Shown: positions 22,217-36,100 of the stretch, piece by piece
Layout of the letters: every line of letters starts with the position of its first letter
Numbering within the stretch: the first letter of the stretch is position 1
Assembly: GCA_027596075.1 (NCBI GenBank)
Contig: JADGJC010000053.1
Location: forward strand, 64,175 to 128,174
Source of the DNA: Rhizophlyctis rosea
Taxonomy: Eukaryota > Chytridiomycota > Chytridiomycetes > Rhizophlyctidales > Rhizophlyctidaceae
Direction of reading: 5' to 3'
Length of the DNA: 64,000 nt
Position numbers and translations under genes: made by a program
The notes under the pieces: model-generated
What the model saw: only the letters and a program-made list of their open reading frames with translations
What the model was told of the DNA's origin: nothing
The model's database searches: none

Positions 22217-25200
22217 ACCTAACGTAAAAAGGCCGCTGAAGGTGGTGCAACGCCATATCCATGTTGGAGAAGCTCTGGTTAACTTTCAATGACTTCGCTT
22301 ATTGAACTGTAAACAACTTCGCGGAGAAGGAGTTACACCTGCTGCGCAGTAGGGATGTGGGCGAACCGAATTACGTCATGCCAACGCGCAAATTTGTGCT
22401 TACGCAACACCGCTCATCTGATTAGTCATACACGCGTGGCTTAGCCCGCATAGCCTTCAATTCAGTCCGTTCACGTTCTCCTCTTCCCAACTTTCCCAAT
22501 TTCTGTCCATAACAGATTGTATGTCAAGCAAACTGTCGGCAGACGGAAACCGCCATCTCAAGGTACACGTTTACTCTGAGTCTTTGATGACAGTGAAGTG
22601 GCCCTATCATCCACCCTTTTTCGCCGTCTGATTGCTCACCTGCGTGTTACACAATCACCAAGGATTCTTGCTACGAAACCCAGCGCGATAGGGTCTCCTC
22701 TTTCACAACTGATTTTTCGCATCAGCAACCATGATAATCCTCTGGAAGATGCAGCATGATACTTCCTTCAAAAACAGAATTTCTGACATCAATGCAAAGG
22801 TTGGCCATTGAAATCAAATGCTTAAACACCTTCCCGATGCCAAGCGTTCTCAACACTATGTGCCACTGATAAACAATGGCGGCTCATCAAGAAGACTCAA
22901 AGCACCTTACCCATCAGCTACATACCCCATCAGATGTAGCAGATTTCTTGGTGTTTGCTCCTCTGACAAGGTTGTCGTACCCCGCGGAATTGCTGTTCCC
23001 CATCATGCTTCATTGCAAGGTGGACGTGGTCAAGACTGTTCTGCATTTGTGTCAACCTTCAAAGACCCTTTGCAGTACAAACCATCTGAACCACAGTGAG
23101 TAGGAGCAAGCCATAGCCATTCTCATTGAGCATCTCACAATCGCATCTTACTCCAACGTTCAATCGCTTTGACAGACGCTTCCATGCGTGTTTTCGTGCA
23201 GGAACTTTTTTCCCGTCGCTCAAAATGATCGACAAAGAATACGATGGATGCAAGACATATGTTTCATGTGCAAAAAAGGATATCAGCATTACTCCAAGCG
23301 GACGCGGCAAATGACTCAGCACAGCTCTACTGATTTGCCATGCAATACCCAAATCATTCCTGGTGCATGAGCGAGGATGCAACTATTTATGGCAAACTTT
23401 TCTTCACGGAACACTTGTTGAATCCCTGTGATGGCTGACAGATACTTGTGACCCGACTATCATTGAATGCTGTTCCTGCAGGGGACTGGATCCGAGCTGA
23501 GGTACGCTCCGCTCATATCCATAGTGCCAGTTGTTATTCGTTTTTGTACATGGGAAACTGCTGCGCATGCCGTTGTGACCCATCAGAAGCAGTTATTTCA
23601 TTACTGCACGAGCTCAAGGTGTTGCTGTAACTTTCGTTTCCATAACCTCCTGGCTCACCAAAGTAGAGGTTGAATGTCCTTTTTGCATTCAAAATATTGA
23701 AGGCGTGTAAATTGCACATGAAGCACAAGTAGCAAGGCGACAGAGTATGCACTTATGCAGAATGCGTCGCCGAACCCCCAGCTGGTTCTCGACTTGAAAG
23801 ATCTGAGGTATCCGACAGATAATCAGGTTTGTGTCTGTGTCCACTCAGAATAGCAAAAAAAGATTGCGATGCGGAGACGACTTCTCAATAGGGACGATGC
23901 TTCTCAAGACTTTCCACCCTGGAGTCCATCGTGTTTGTTTCCTATGCATACTGAAACTAGCAATGACCCTCTTGTAGTGTTTACTGCTCTTATGCCAATT
24001 TCGCGTGCACTTATACCACAAGTTTGAAAGACATATGGGACGCCACCAGCGCCTTGCGGGCGCCAAAAACTGCCTTTGTGTATTTCAATCCAACACGTAG
24101 GCCGGCATTGAGGCGCGCTATTCGAATGGAGGAACAGGATCATATGGAAGTTATGTAGGCCGGGAGACAAAAAGGGTGCGTGCTTTTTGCATACATTTCT
24201 CAATGTCCACTGGTCGTCATGAGGTACAGATGCATTATGTGTGGTGAAGGTTAGTGGTGTCACAGTTTTCTTCTGGTAAATATTACACCAATGTCAGTAC
24301 GTCCATTCAGTCAACCATTTTTGCGTCAACCGGCTTCTTTTCAAAATTGCTGCCTTTGGCTTGCACATTCAAACATTGGCTACATTGAGCGAGTTCGCCT
24401 CATGTGTTCCTTTTTAGTCATCTGCGGCCTGTAAAACACAAGTTGATTACATGAACATCTCATGAACGATCCAGACAAGTCAGACAGGATCCAGACAGGT
24501 TAGCCTCCACTTTGTAAACGATGGACTCCCGTCCTTCACATCTTTCTTTTGCATATCAGACGCCTCGTTTTTTGTCCCCGAAGATAAAGCCCCGGCAGCG
24601 TTTCGAACTCGTACCACTGTTGTTATGAATGCCAAGAAAACAAAGCGCTCGCCGAAGTATTGAATGAGCGACGTCATTGCATGTCATCTGATGTTGCATC
24701 TCAGCCATATCAATGGTTCGCACAGTTAAAAGTGTTATACCTAGATTTTTGTAGGAGTAGAATGCCCTGCGCGGACCATGGATTGGAAGAAGGAGCATAG
24801 AGGAGGAGCAAGATTATCAAAAGTGTAAGGGGCTGCAAGGACTCATGACAAGTATGACACGGTCAGCTGTCATCACACTAAAACAGTGCACGCATCTTTC
24901 TGTCGCCCTTTGTCAAATGCAAACCCAAGGCAATGCCTTTTCTTCTATTTGCCAGTCATATCAAAGAAGAAAGTGACCAGCATTGGATGTTGAATGGATG
25001 GCGGCAGCATGTTCAAGTACGCCAAATCAAATTTCACTGACTTCAAAGTTCGTTCTTTCTTTCTCAGCCACTGGAGCAAGATGATATACCCGCAAAAAAC
25101 AAACAGCACCCGGCGCGAATACCGACCAGTTTTCGTCACCCATAGTTAAGGAGTCGACATTTACGAATGCCATATAGAACGACTTTCAAAGAAGCACTGA

Positions 25201-25684
25201 TTTATCAATACCACTATTCTCCAATGTGATGGCCCAGTTGATCGCAACTCTCTCAGCCCCGTGAGCGAGGCGCAGCTGCAATATGCGGCAAACAGAGGTA
25301 CTCCCCTTTAGCATGGTCACCCTTTGTACGATGCGCCCTCGATTGATACTCTGTATCTCTATTGTACCGTCTAGCGGATTCATATACACCGTGGTGACGA
25401 GAGTACCTTAACCTCATTTGCGCCGCTATGATGACGGGGTATGAAGAGCTTCGACAAATCCAAAAACACAAAGGAAATTTGTGGAGAGGTCACACAAACC
25501 CCGACATGAGTGAGTAAATCCATATTCGAGGTCCGAAAGTGATGTGTTTCTGGTGGGATTCCAATCATGGAACAAGTGACGGTAGGGTATCCTGCGCCAG
25601 TGCAAGTTCAGGTAAGTTCTCGTCCGGTCTACAAAGGCGGGTTTCAAGCAGTGACCGGTATTGCAAGGTATGGCAGTCATTCCG

Positions 25685-25743
25685 GGCCAGCGGTGCATGT
25701 CTCCTCGAGCTTCGGCCAGTGGTATATGTCTCCTCAAGCTTTC
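25685..25743. repeat. 29-bp tandem duplication with transition-only differences
   Basis: A unit beginning GGCCAGCGGTGCATGTCTCC at 25685 is followed at 25714 by GGCCAGTGGTATATGTCTCC. The substitutions between the copies are C/T or G/A transitions. Confidence 0.8.
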
Positions 25744-28712
25744 TTATTCCGGCTCGTTTCATATCTTGTTGAATCTTTGTGGGCAGCTGGCGTGGACCGG
25801 CAGCCGGTCCAAGAGTGCCTCGCATCGCACCGCGGCCGAATTTATTCTTTCTCTATCCACTCTCATTTTTACGGATAAGGAAACTAAGAGGCAATTGTAG
25901 CAAGGTCTCAATTAAAAGACCAGGTAAAAGAAAGGGTAAGCCCCGGTATTGACGAACTTATCTACATTGAACTGATATACAGTTCGAAGTGAGTTTCTCA
26001 GGACATGTACTGGGCACATGCATGCAATTCATCCCTGAAGACGAAGAACACAACTTCTCTTCTGGCGGAATGCTCTAAGACTGGTCAGCAGCTTGTTGCC
26101 ATTACTCTAATGACCCATTTGGCGACACAAAAATAATTTACCACGGAAGGAGACTTGTGGAAGTGACCAGGCTCAACATTATTGACGATGGCCCGGACCC
26201 GTTGTGATGATTGTCCATGCCATTTGAAGAGGTAGATGCTGTAGATAAAGGTCTCGTCACTCCCACATGTAAACAAAGACGGGGAACTACCTCCCTTACC
26301 TTCGGTGAATAGGGTTGATGATCTACTGCGGTGATTTTTGTTCCATTGGTTCAACCCTTTGAATATGTCCTGGTCATTCAGCGCACTTCCCAAGTTGGGC
26401 GCATCGCGAGAGCCCCATCTGCTCGGCGATGAGATAAACTCAAGAGGAAAACTATACCCTAACAAGTCCCCAAATAAGTCAGTCCAATCCTTTGTAACCC
26501 TGATCGGAATCACCAAAGCCACGGTGATGACGGTCTTCTCTGCTCTTTCAAAGAATCCTTTTTTTGCACATCAGCAAACCGCAAAAAAGTGAAACATATC
26601 CAAATCTCCCCTCAATTACAGGATATGCATTTATTGGGTGGCATTGGACGGCACGTGGCAATAAGATCGCCGTCCAGCAATTCCACGAATACTACACTCC
26701 TCGCCCTTTCCGAGGCAATTATGTGCAAAATTTAGGCCCGCAGTGGAAAGGTTCCCACTGTCCCCGCTGCTTTTGAGCGTGAGTCACCTGTGCGTAACTT
26801 CCGTAGCATTTACTGGTCCGTATATTTGACCATCTCTAAGCTAATGCGCTTTTGTGCCTCTTAACAGGAAGCTCTACAAGCCTCCGAACATGTCTTGGTC
26901 AGAACATGGCATGATGGCGAACGGGCTTCACAGAGTTCGGCACTGATTTGGCTCATGTCACTTCGTACGCGTTTGTTTAGCTCCCACTTTTTGTCACCCA
27001 ACAATGTAGCACCGTGGTTCCGCTCAAGGACTGACTTTGACTTCTCAATCGCTGGTCGCTGGGATTTGTTGCAGCATTGAGGGTCCCAAACATTGAACTC
27101 GGCTTGCGAACGCCGTGACGGCTTTCGATAACTTGCCTCCCGTGTAGCCATAATCCGTTTGGCCTTCATCAGAAAGGTCTTTGTAGGTTTGCATACAAGA
27201 ATCGGAGATGCGAACCTACAGAGACCAAAGCATTCCTGCAGTACCAATGCAAAAATAACCACAAGTGGCAGCACTCTTGGACAAATATGCATCTTGTTTC
27301 CAATCTCACATAGGCACCTTGGCAATCTTTTTGTCCTAGAAATCGCAAAGAGGTTCTATTCCCATACCGACCCACTTGATCTTTCCGATAACTCGCATTG
27401 GTCCCGGAGGAGTCAAGATCTGGAACTTTTACCTGAGCGCAGTGTAGTGAGTGACGGGATCAGTCCCTACAATTCTCGTTTGTTCGAATGAAAGATTCCT
27501 TTTGTCTCACCCTGAACTCAAGCCATCCGGCGTTCTACAATTTTAGTGTGTTAAACATCCTTCTAAAGAGCCGCACCTGTCAAATTTGAATGGAACGTCC
27601 CGTAGAAGGGTGGGTAGAAGCTTATGGATTATATGTGCACTGTAGAAATGAGGTACGAGGTGATTGGCAGGTGGCTGAGGTATGATGATGGGAAAGGGAC
27701 ATATGAGGCATCTTATACTACAGTTCCTTGACGAACTTGAGCTGACCAAAGCGTGGCATTGACCGTGTTCTTCTAAAGTCCTGTCCTTCAACTTTTTCAC
27801 CGCCTCGTAGTTCTTTTTCATTCTCGTGTAGTCCATGCTACTGCACACCACGTTAGCCGCAAGTTACTGCGTGCGAGGTACTCCGTGTAGATGTGAAGTT
27901 CTGTATGCGCTTTGCATGTTCAGGTAAGTTTATGGCTACTGCTGACAGTCTCGCATCGATAGCACCTTCTGATGGATGCTTTACGACCAAACCAACGTGG
28001 GTCTCACCACCTGATATCAGAGAAGTCTTTCGATTTGACCCGAAACTGGAAGATCGCGTAACATCTCACTCGTCTCATCCTTCCGAAGGGGGATGTGGCA
28101 GAGCTTTCGATATTGTGTGTGGTCCCCTGCATCACACAAAAGCTTCTGGTCTGAATCCACGAAATGAGCAAGCGACCGCAATTTGCGGCTGATTTGTGCG
28201 TCCGGCCATTTTGATGTTCGACATTGGGAATGCAAGCTAGCAAATAGCACCAGATTTTTGCAACATTTGTGTTGAGTGCAATGATAAATACAGTGAGCTT
28301 GCAGCAATCTGCAATATTGCATGTCATAAAAATGATGTCTTCCCATGTCAGAGGGGATTCTGCAGAGACATCCAGAACCATGTCGATAGCAAAGTTGGCA
28401 ATATGAGGCATGTTGCAGCACGGCCACGCCAGATACCAATGTGACTGGGAAATGATGGAGATGCGTCAGGGTCTTTGTCAGGGGTCCTACAACTGTCAAC
28501 AGACAGGCTTGGCAAGCAAAGCCACACCTCTGATCAGAGGATTCATAGCCGACGAATGATGTCTGAGCTGATGCCATCGGAACCTTGGGGCCTTGCGAGG
28601 CCTTGTCCTTTGGCACGGCTTAAGTAGGGCTTCTGTCTTCCCACTCCCTCTCCACTTCGTCGAAACTATCCTTACATCACCGTCAGTAAAGCAGGAAATA
28701 CAATCAGTAGCC

Positions 28713-31211
28713 ATGTCGGCAAGGTTGCCGGGGTTAACAGCGCGGTGTGCGCGCAATCCTGTCACAGAGAGATGTCGGTGCAGAAAGCTCAGCGGCTCCC
28801 GACCACCTTGGGAACAGCAAAAACTTGTTTCTCACGCACGCCAAGCTCGACTACAAACTCGCTCCTTTTCTTCACTCGCAAGTCCTCAAACAATGACCTC
28901 GCCGGCTAGCGTTGGTGCCACCGGCCAACCCACTCACCACACTCACCCTTACCTACTAGAAAAGGACGAACGTAAGATATGCATATCAGATCCGCCAAAA
29001 GCCGACGCTTAACCTTTAAAGCTTCCACTCTTAGTAACCCCCGGCATAACCTTCTTGGAATATGAACTTCGTCGCACAAAACTCATGCACTCACTACCCG
29101 ACGGCGCGACAGTGCTTGTGCCTGGATATGGACTGCGATATATGACCGATGCTGGCATATTGTAAGCGGTCTGAATCGCAGACGGATGGAATACCCACCC
29201 ATACCCGAGCGCTCACACAATCATCACACAGCTACCCCTTTCATCAAAACACCGATCTTCTATATTTGTGCGGATTGGATGAACCAGATAACGCACTAAT
29301 ACTAGGTATATACTTACACGTTTGAGCACTTCGTACGCCTTTCAGTGACCTGATTGAGCGCTTTCAGCGGCCCATCTCGGAACACCCTGTTGATCTTTTC
29401 CTTTCCTTTCATTTTCACATTCTTTTCATTCCTGTTTGTAACGCTCATACCCACCCATCATAAACGGCACTAAGAACGCGATGTATCGGTCCCACGTGGC
29501 TACAAAATGATCCTGTTTGTCCGGCCTTCAGACTCCAAATCCCAACTATGGGATGGTCCTCGCGCAGGACTGGTCGGCGCGAAGGAGTATTTCGGTGCTG
29601 ATGAGGTGAGTCATCGCATATTTCCTCGCCATCTTCACCCTACCCGTAAATCAACAACAAATCACAGTCCCGCCCAATATCCCAACTCCCCACCTATATC
29701 CAAACCCTCCCACAAACCTCCCGCGGCCCAATCTACACCGACCTCCCCCTCCCCATCCCCCCACCAGCACTCCTCTCATCCACACACATCTCTTTCACAT
29801 CCGCACACGCAGCGTCCAGTAATAGCAGTTTACCCAAACTACCGAAAATGTTGAGGGAGAGTGGGAAAACGCAAGAAGGAGGCGGACAGAGTTGGTTCGG
29901 GCGGCTGAATGGGGCTGTGACGGGAGGAGGGACAGGTCAGAAGGTCGTAGCGTTGAAACCGGTGGTAGATGAGTTGCGCTTGGTGAAGAGTGAGGCGGAG
30001 ATTAAGGTTATGCGGAGGGCTGGAGATATTACTGGGAAGGCTTTTGTGGAGGTTGGTGATGCGTTTATAATTGAGATGCTTCGCCCACGAGTTGAGAGGA
30101 GACTGAATCGGCTTCTGTGATGCTTCCTATAAACTTCGGTAGATGATGCGCCACACATCCCCATCCTCATCCGAAGACAAGGTCGCCGCAGTCGCAGAGT
30201 ACACGATGAAGATGAATGGAGCAAAGTGTATGGCTTATGTGCCTGTTGTGGCGGGTGGGAAGAACGCTGGGGTCATTCACTATGTGAGGAATGATATGCG
30301 GCTCAGGTAAGGAGCATGAAGGCCGTGTATTTGGGCGCGGGACATCATGTTGAAGTTGTTGGATTTTTGGTCTGAACAGAGATGGCGATTTAGTGTTGGT
30401 TGATGCTGGAGCGGTATGTACGAGTGGGTCTGTTGACAGGACTTTTTGTTTATTTGTTTACTTTCCTGGACTTTTACATAAGGCTGATCTGGGTGTATCG
30501 TCATGTTCCTTTATAGGAATATGGCCATTACGTCGCAGATGTAACGCGCACCTGGCCCGTCAACGGCAAATTCACACCAGCACAACGAGCAGTCTATGAA
30601 GCTGTTTTGAAAGTCCAGAAATCTTGCATAGAGGTAATATGCTCCTTCCTCCATGCTTCTTTGCCAATGACATCCTCTACCAAACTTACACCCTCACTTC
30701 ACCCACATCAGCGCCTCCACCCCTCCCAAACTACCCTCGACGACCTCCACAACGACTCCTTCTCCATGCTGAAAAGCGAGATGTCCAGAATATTCGGGAG
30801 GGAAGTACCAAATAACGAGATGAACAGGCTCTACCCACATCATTTGGGACATTGGGTCGGGATGGACGTGCATGATACGGGGAGTGTGATGAGGAGTCGG
30901 AAGGTTGGGGTTGGGATGTGTGTTACTATAGGTATGGGGTGCGGAGTTGTAGATTCTTTTGAGTTAGATGTCGATTCGCAATTTCTGACGCTAACGTTGA
31001 CTAATTGATTATTCGATGGGTCGATGGTGCAGAGCCGGCGATCTATATACCTGATTCGACGCTTTATCCGCCGGAGTTTAGGAATATTGGGATTAGGATT
31101 GAGGACGATGTGGTTGTTACGGAGGGGGGACCGGAGGTTTTGAGTCGGAGTGTGCCGAAGGAGGTTGGGGATGTTGAGAGGGTTTGTGGTGGGGGGGAGT
31201 GGAGGGTGTAG
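28713..31211 (+). CDS. ICP55: ICP55-type mitochondrial Xaa-Pro aminopeptidase (M24B)
   Basis: Ten exons: 28713-28971, 29035-29161, 29232-29305, 29475-29605, 29668-30051, 30143-30306, 30380-30413, 30517-30633, 30712-30931, 31033-31211; 562 aa, all joins in phase. The N-terminus is Arg/Ser-rich and poor in acidic residues, like a mitochondrial presequence. The aminopeptidase P N-domain starts GQPTHHTHPYLL and has TPGITFLEYELRRTKL and FYPFHQNTDLLYLCGLDEP. The pita-bread catalytic domain keeps the metal ligands: D in LVDAGA, D in VADVTRTWP, H in HHLGHWVGMDVHD, E in ITIEPAIYIP and E in VVVTEGG. ICP55 trims one residue from mitochondrial proteins after presequence removal, which stabilises them. 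A Gly/Ser/Lys-rich insertion lies near nt 29820-29940. Start at 28713 is chosen; an upstream ATG in frame is possible. A degraded copy of its last exon lies downstream. Confidence 0.92.
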
Positions 31212-32924
31212 GTAGGGTGGAATGTTGGTTAATAAGTTGGTGACGCGGGGACCCGTTGAGTGGTGCGGATAGGGTTGTGCCGAATGCGCGTGGTGACTGA
31301 TTGTTGTGAGAAGTGAGCATTTTGTTGATATTCCACATGTGAATTTCGGGTCGATGCACAGGGATCTATGAGATCCGAGGGATATTGGCAGGTGTCACCA
31401 ACACAGCATCCACAATGCGGGGGTTCACCTGTGCTCGTTCTTTTTCATCAATTGGAACTATTTCGATTTTGGTTCCTGTCTGCAAGGAGCATGCACATAT
31501 GAATGACGATCCCGGGAAGCTTTTGACAATCGTCCATATTTTTTGACCGCATGGCTGCGGCACTAGTTTGCGCCGTCAGGCATACGTTTTTGCTGCGTTC
31601 AGTACCTTTTGACCTCTTTATGATGAACATCCAAGGCAGAAAGTGTAGCCTATGACGGTGATCATCTAATCTGATGCTCGGCGATCTGTCAGCCTATTAT
31701 CAAAGTTTGGCGCTGTGTTCATGATTCGTTTTTGTCTTGCTGGTAGTGCGTGTCGGCTCTTCCGAAAGGAGGGCCTTTGGTGGAGATGACTGCCTTTGCC
31801 TTCATGACTGGACTGAGATAGATTTTTCTTTTCTCATGCCGGGGGAAAATGACGAACCAGCTCGCCTTAAAGATAAACGGGAATTTCGCACCTCCGTGCA
31901 TCGTTACAGCGAAAGACGTACTCCGCGCAAACCAGATTGACGCTTCATCAATGAGCTCCTCGATTTTGTGGCCAATGCCACTGCTATTCACTCGCTTCTT
32001 GCTTGAGCCTTCAGTACTATAGAATTGCGATACGCCAGATGTGGCGAAAAAGATGTTGGCACTATATGCATTGAGCGTTAAGTCATCAAGTCCCAAACGA
32101 AGGATCATAAACTGTCACGCTAAACTCCTAACCCAACATGCTGATATCCGAAGGTCATACCAGAAACTTGCCAAACTACCGGAACGTGGCACACACGTTG
32201 TGCCCCTTTGTCAATTTGACTGAACAACCAAAATCGGATGCTCAAGACGGAGTTCCACCTCGTCGTGAGTCGCCTGATTTAAAAGTCCGCTGACGTGACG
32301 AATTTTTTTTCTTGCTTTGGATTGGGATTGCGCAAAAAGGGACATTCTCATCACGTCTGACACACTGTGCCATCTGAATTGAAGTTCAGAAGGTCTTTGG
32401 GACTCCGGATTGTCTCTACATACGGTATTGTGCAAGATTAATGATTGGCATGGACGCTTGCGACATTCGGGAATCTTTGAAGACCAATTGGTCTACTTGA
32501 TGGAGAAGCTCATAGTGGTGATGTCAATACCAGCAATGGTCTCCGCATTGTTTGCTGCACATGACGACTGGCGACAAAGCTCTGTGGGATGTTTTGACCT
32601 CTCATGGCATTGCGCCAGTGGTTTTCCCCGCACTTTCTTTTTCCAGTGTGAATAGAGTAAACAAATACCCAATGTGTACAGTCCTCGTTTGACGGGGAGC
32701 AGGAAAAGGTTGAAATTCGGTCGGTAAAGCTTCTGTAAAGCTTTTCATTCAGTATACTTACCTTATTCACATTGCAAAAGGAAATGGCGACGCAGAGACA
32801 TCCACTGTTGATTGACTGTGACTCGACAATCCAGGTCGCTCACTCACTTCTAGGAACCGCTTGGCTTGAACTTTTTTGGCGTTGTGGTGATGCTAATGGA
32901 GTCATAAATATTTTATGATTTGTG
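31212..32924. other. Gene-poor region downstream of ICP55
   Basis: No supported gene. A minus-strand frame at 31719-32108 looks partly protein-like but matches no family. The stretch 31775-31990 resembles 33745-33970 at low identity (shared pieces around GGTGGAGATGA and ATGAGCTCCT), as if both came from one old duplicated unit. Confidence 0.5.
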
Positions 32925-33115
32925 GGAGCGACAATATATACACCAGACGCACCGAAGTACCCGCCAGACTTAGGAATATTGGGATTAGGGATTGAGCACG
33001 ATGATATAGTTACGGAGGGGGACCGTAGGTTTTGAGTAGGAGTGTGCCGAAGGAGGTGGAGGATTTTGAGAGGGTTTGTGGTGGGGGGTAGTGGCGGGAG
33101 TAGGGTGAAGGCGTG
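32925..33115 (+). pseudogene. Degraded copy of the ICP55 last exon and 3' flank
   Basis: This stretch aligns by eye with 31040-31210. Shared blocks include TTAGGAATATTGGGATTAG, GTTACGGAGGGG, GAGTGTGCCGAAGGAGGT and GAGAGGGTTTGTGGTGGG. Indels and stops (TAG within GGACCGTAGG, and TTTTGAGTAGG) break the frame, so it cannot encode the peptidase tail. Similarity seems to run on into the 3' flank (CGCGTGGTGA about 33195, compared with 31290). No upstream exons are seen, so this is a partial segmental copy and not a whole-gene duplicate. Confidence 0.8.
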
Positions 33116-36100
33116 TGATGAATGGTCGCTTGAAGTGTGGCTTAATAGAGTTGGCATAGGGTCGTGTTGGATGGCGACATCTTTTTTGCGCGTGGTGATG
33201 CGTTCTTCTGGTATCAAGATGGTCTCTTCGTGTACATGGAGCTTGGAGTTGGTGCAGAATTCTCCCATTGATGAGCACGACATGCACACCACATGCCCGA
33301 AGTGTTTTAGGTGTTTATTCATGAGCAAATAGCTCCACCGCGAGGAAATCATCCTTTTTGTTACCTGTTGATGTTGCCAGCTCGATCGAGCCTGAACATT
33401 CTGGGCACAATGGATCCTTATTGGGGATAGCTTTGATGGTGCATCATTCCGAGCAAGGGGATGGTCGATTGTGCCAGTTCCTCATTGACAAAATTGCTTT
33501 TTTTGGCTGGAATACGTTGAGCGTTTGTGCTTTTCACCCAAGCGTCACAGGCCAAGATGCGAGAACTTCCCGTAATGATCGTCTGCTTGATATCAGATGC
33601 TTTACCACGGTGCAGCCTGGCATCAAACTTTGGAGTTCTCGGGTCGTTGCTTTTGATTTTTGCCCGGTCGCATGCTGAATGTCCATGATCCCACTGCGAT
33701 GGACACTCTAATACTTGGTGGCAGTCGGTCTTCCAGGATGATCATAGCGGAGGTGAATGACTTCTTTCCAACCCTTTGAATTACGATTGGCTGAGGTTTC
33801 TTTTCTTGCAATGAGTGGTCGCTATATACCAACCCCTTCAAAGTCAAAAAATGGGTCAGGTACATGCGGAGCACCGTCATTATGAAAGTGATCTCTGGCG
33901 CAATAGAGGTTGATGCATCACCATTGTCATCGAGCTCCTGAATGCGGGCAATGTGCACACAGGTCTTCATTCACATGCCGCCCATTGCAGAATTTTCGGA
34001 CACGAAAAGATGCAACCCTACGTATCCATTGATCGACAACTCGCAAAGTCCAAATGACAGCTCACCTTGAGGATATGAATTCAACGCACACATCGGCGAG
34101 CAAAAATGATGACGTTGGAAGGTTATGCTCGACAAATCAGTACAATCGTCAATAATTGACAGCCGTCTTGATAAACTTCGACGTGGTCACCTTGAGCTTT
34201 AAGCCAGCCTCGGCTTCCGGTTTTTTGTGCTTCGAACTCAAGGCCGCCTACCGCAATTGACGTTGTGCAAAAACGTGACATGCTCTTGCAGCTCAACTTG
34301 ATTTCCCAGCTGCTTGGGATCGAAACCCTATTGGGACTCATGAGCGGCTACATCCGAATTCACAACGGACTGGCAACTGACATTGACGCTGTTGAGATTT
34401 AGCAGCCTTTGAGGACCCCTTGGCCTGCGTGTCGAAGTTGTCGAAGGAGTTGTAATTGCTGTTGAAATGTCGCGCTGGGCAAAGGTAACATCAGGAATGG
34501 TCTCAAGTTTTTATTACAACGGTTTCGTTGGGCATGATAGAGATGAAAACTATGAACCAGTACTTTGTGAACCGGTTGAATTGGTTGATCGCTAATGACA
34601 TTGTGCCATTTCTTGTGCTACAAATTGCTTTTTCCCGGATTGACTGAGTTTAACAAATAACCAAATTGCACCGTGACGACTGTAGTCCCTTAGGTCAAGA
34701 TTCATCATCCCCTTAGTACCTTTAGTACGCACTGCGTAGCCTCACCCGATTCTATTTTGCACCTTTTCAATTGAGTTTTGTATTGTAAGCAGTAATTGAT
34801 GCCTTCACCAGATCGAAGAATATGTCGTTCATAAATGAGACAGATGGAGCATCAAGAACATCAAGAATCACCGGTCATCATGATCAGCATGGAAATGATG
34901 ATCGGAAGCACGCACCATCAAAAAGGGAGTCTCATTGTCCTTCTCTCGTCGTGCTAGCCACTACGGACGATTGGTGAGAATCTTACCCCAGCAGAATGGT
35001 GATACATTGAGCAATTTGGCATTGCTTGTCACAGACAAAAGGGAAGACCATTTGTGGCTAGTTACATTATCCAGATGGCAGTACGCATGACAAATGAACA
35101 GGGGGACTGCCACTCCATGATTTCCACCGATGATTTGCAAACCTATCGACCTCAACCTACCATGCCAAAGATTCGCCGGTCTAAAGAAGGGGACTATATG
35201 CAAGTCGCAACGTCATTGAGCGTTCATAATTCCCTATACTTCACGAGTTCCACGCAATAGGTTGCAAGAGGCCTGTAACTCGTTGTATGTGCATGTGGGC
35301 TCCTCAACACCAGGATATCACCTTGCGCTGCATGCCCTGAAGATGTGCGTTTACGGCGAGGCTCAGTGCTTCAAAGGCACAATTGCAGGCAATGGCTGTG
35401 TCACATATGTAGGGGATTCTTGAAGAAGCTGTTCTCGTGTTGCATCAGAACGCGATGGATTCATGCTGAGAAGGAAAATACAGGGCGGAGATCCCATCAT
35501 GCAGTCCAGCTCAATGAAATCGGTCGATTCAGCCGGAGCTGCTCATGGAAAATTGTTCTGGTTATGGCATGATGGCACATCACGCATAACATTGGGTTAC
35601 ACTTGGCCTATCCCAGCGCTCTCATCACAAAGCCTCACGGTTGTCGGCAGCTTGATTGCGAGCTTCGGCCTCTGCAAATGCTGCTCACAACATTCAATCC
35701 AAGGGTGTCCAGCCACCACCGATAGCAGGCATTAATATAAAAGTTTCAAGTGTGAGTAAGATTATCTAAAGCTAGCGATCAATACAAGCCGTGGTGGTGA
35801 CATTATTGGCAACATGTCATTCTCCAATCAAGAGAACTGCATGCAAGTTGAGTTGTCTCTCACCACCGTGGTGCATTTCTTTTCATCATTTGTTGCGCTT
35901 GACTTTTCAGATGCTGATCAATAAGGACTATGTGGATCGCAACGCTCGAAGCACGATTGAGTGGCGTTCACCACCATACTGGATGGATATCTGCTCTGGA
36001 ATGCAGAGAGTGGTTAGAAGCATTAAAGAGCTGAGTGCGTATATTTCCTAGCCCAATCAAACAATCAGAAGCCTCCTCACTCCACAACGAGGCACTTTGC

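Larger units (their letters stand above)
19976..28712. other. 8.7-kb gene-poor region
   Basis: The first few hundred bases probably hold the bZIP promoter. Beyond that, frames on both strands are short, overlap one another and show no domain motifs. The longest (about 28017-28616 minus and 26085-26522 minus) are not recognisable. I see no tRNA or rRNA. It may be decayed repeat sequence. Two small tandem duplications are listed separately. Confidence 0.55.

Noticed and set aside
24590..24625. Possible tRNA T-arm on the minus strand (GAGTTCGAAAC)
   Set aside because: The stem bases around the loop do not pair and no acceptor stem or anticodon arm can be built.
28017..28616. 199-codon minus frame upstream of ICP55
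   Set aside because: It overlaps another open frame and the ICP55 promoter region, and has no domain motif or signal.
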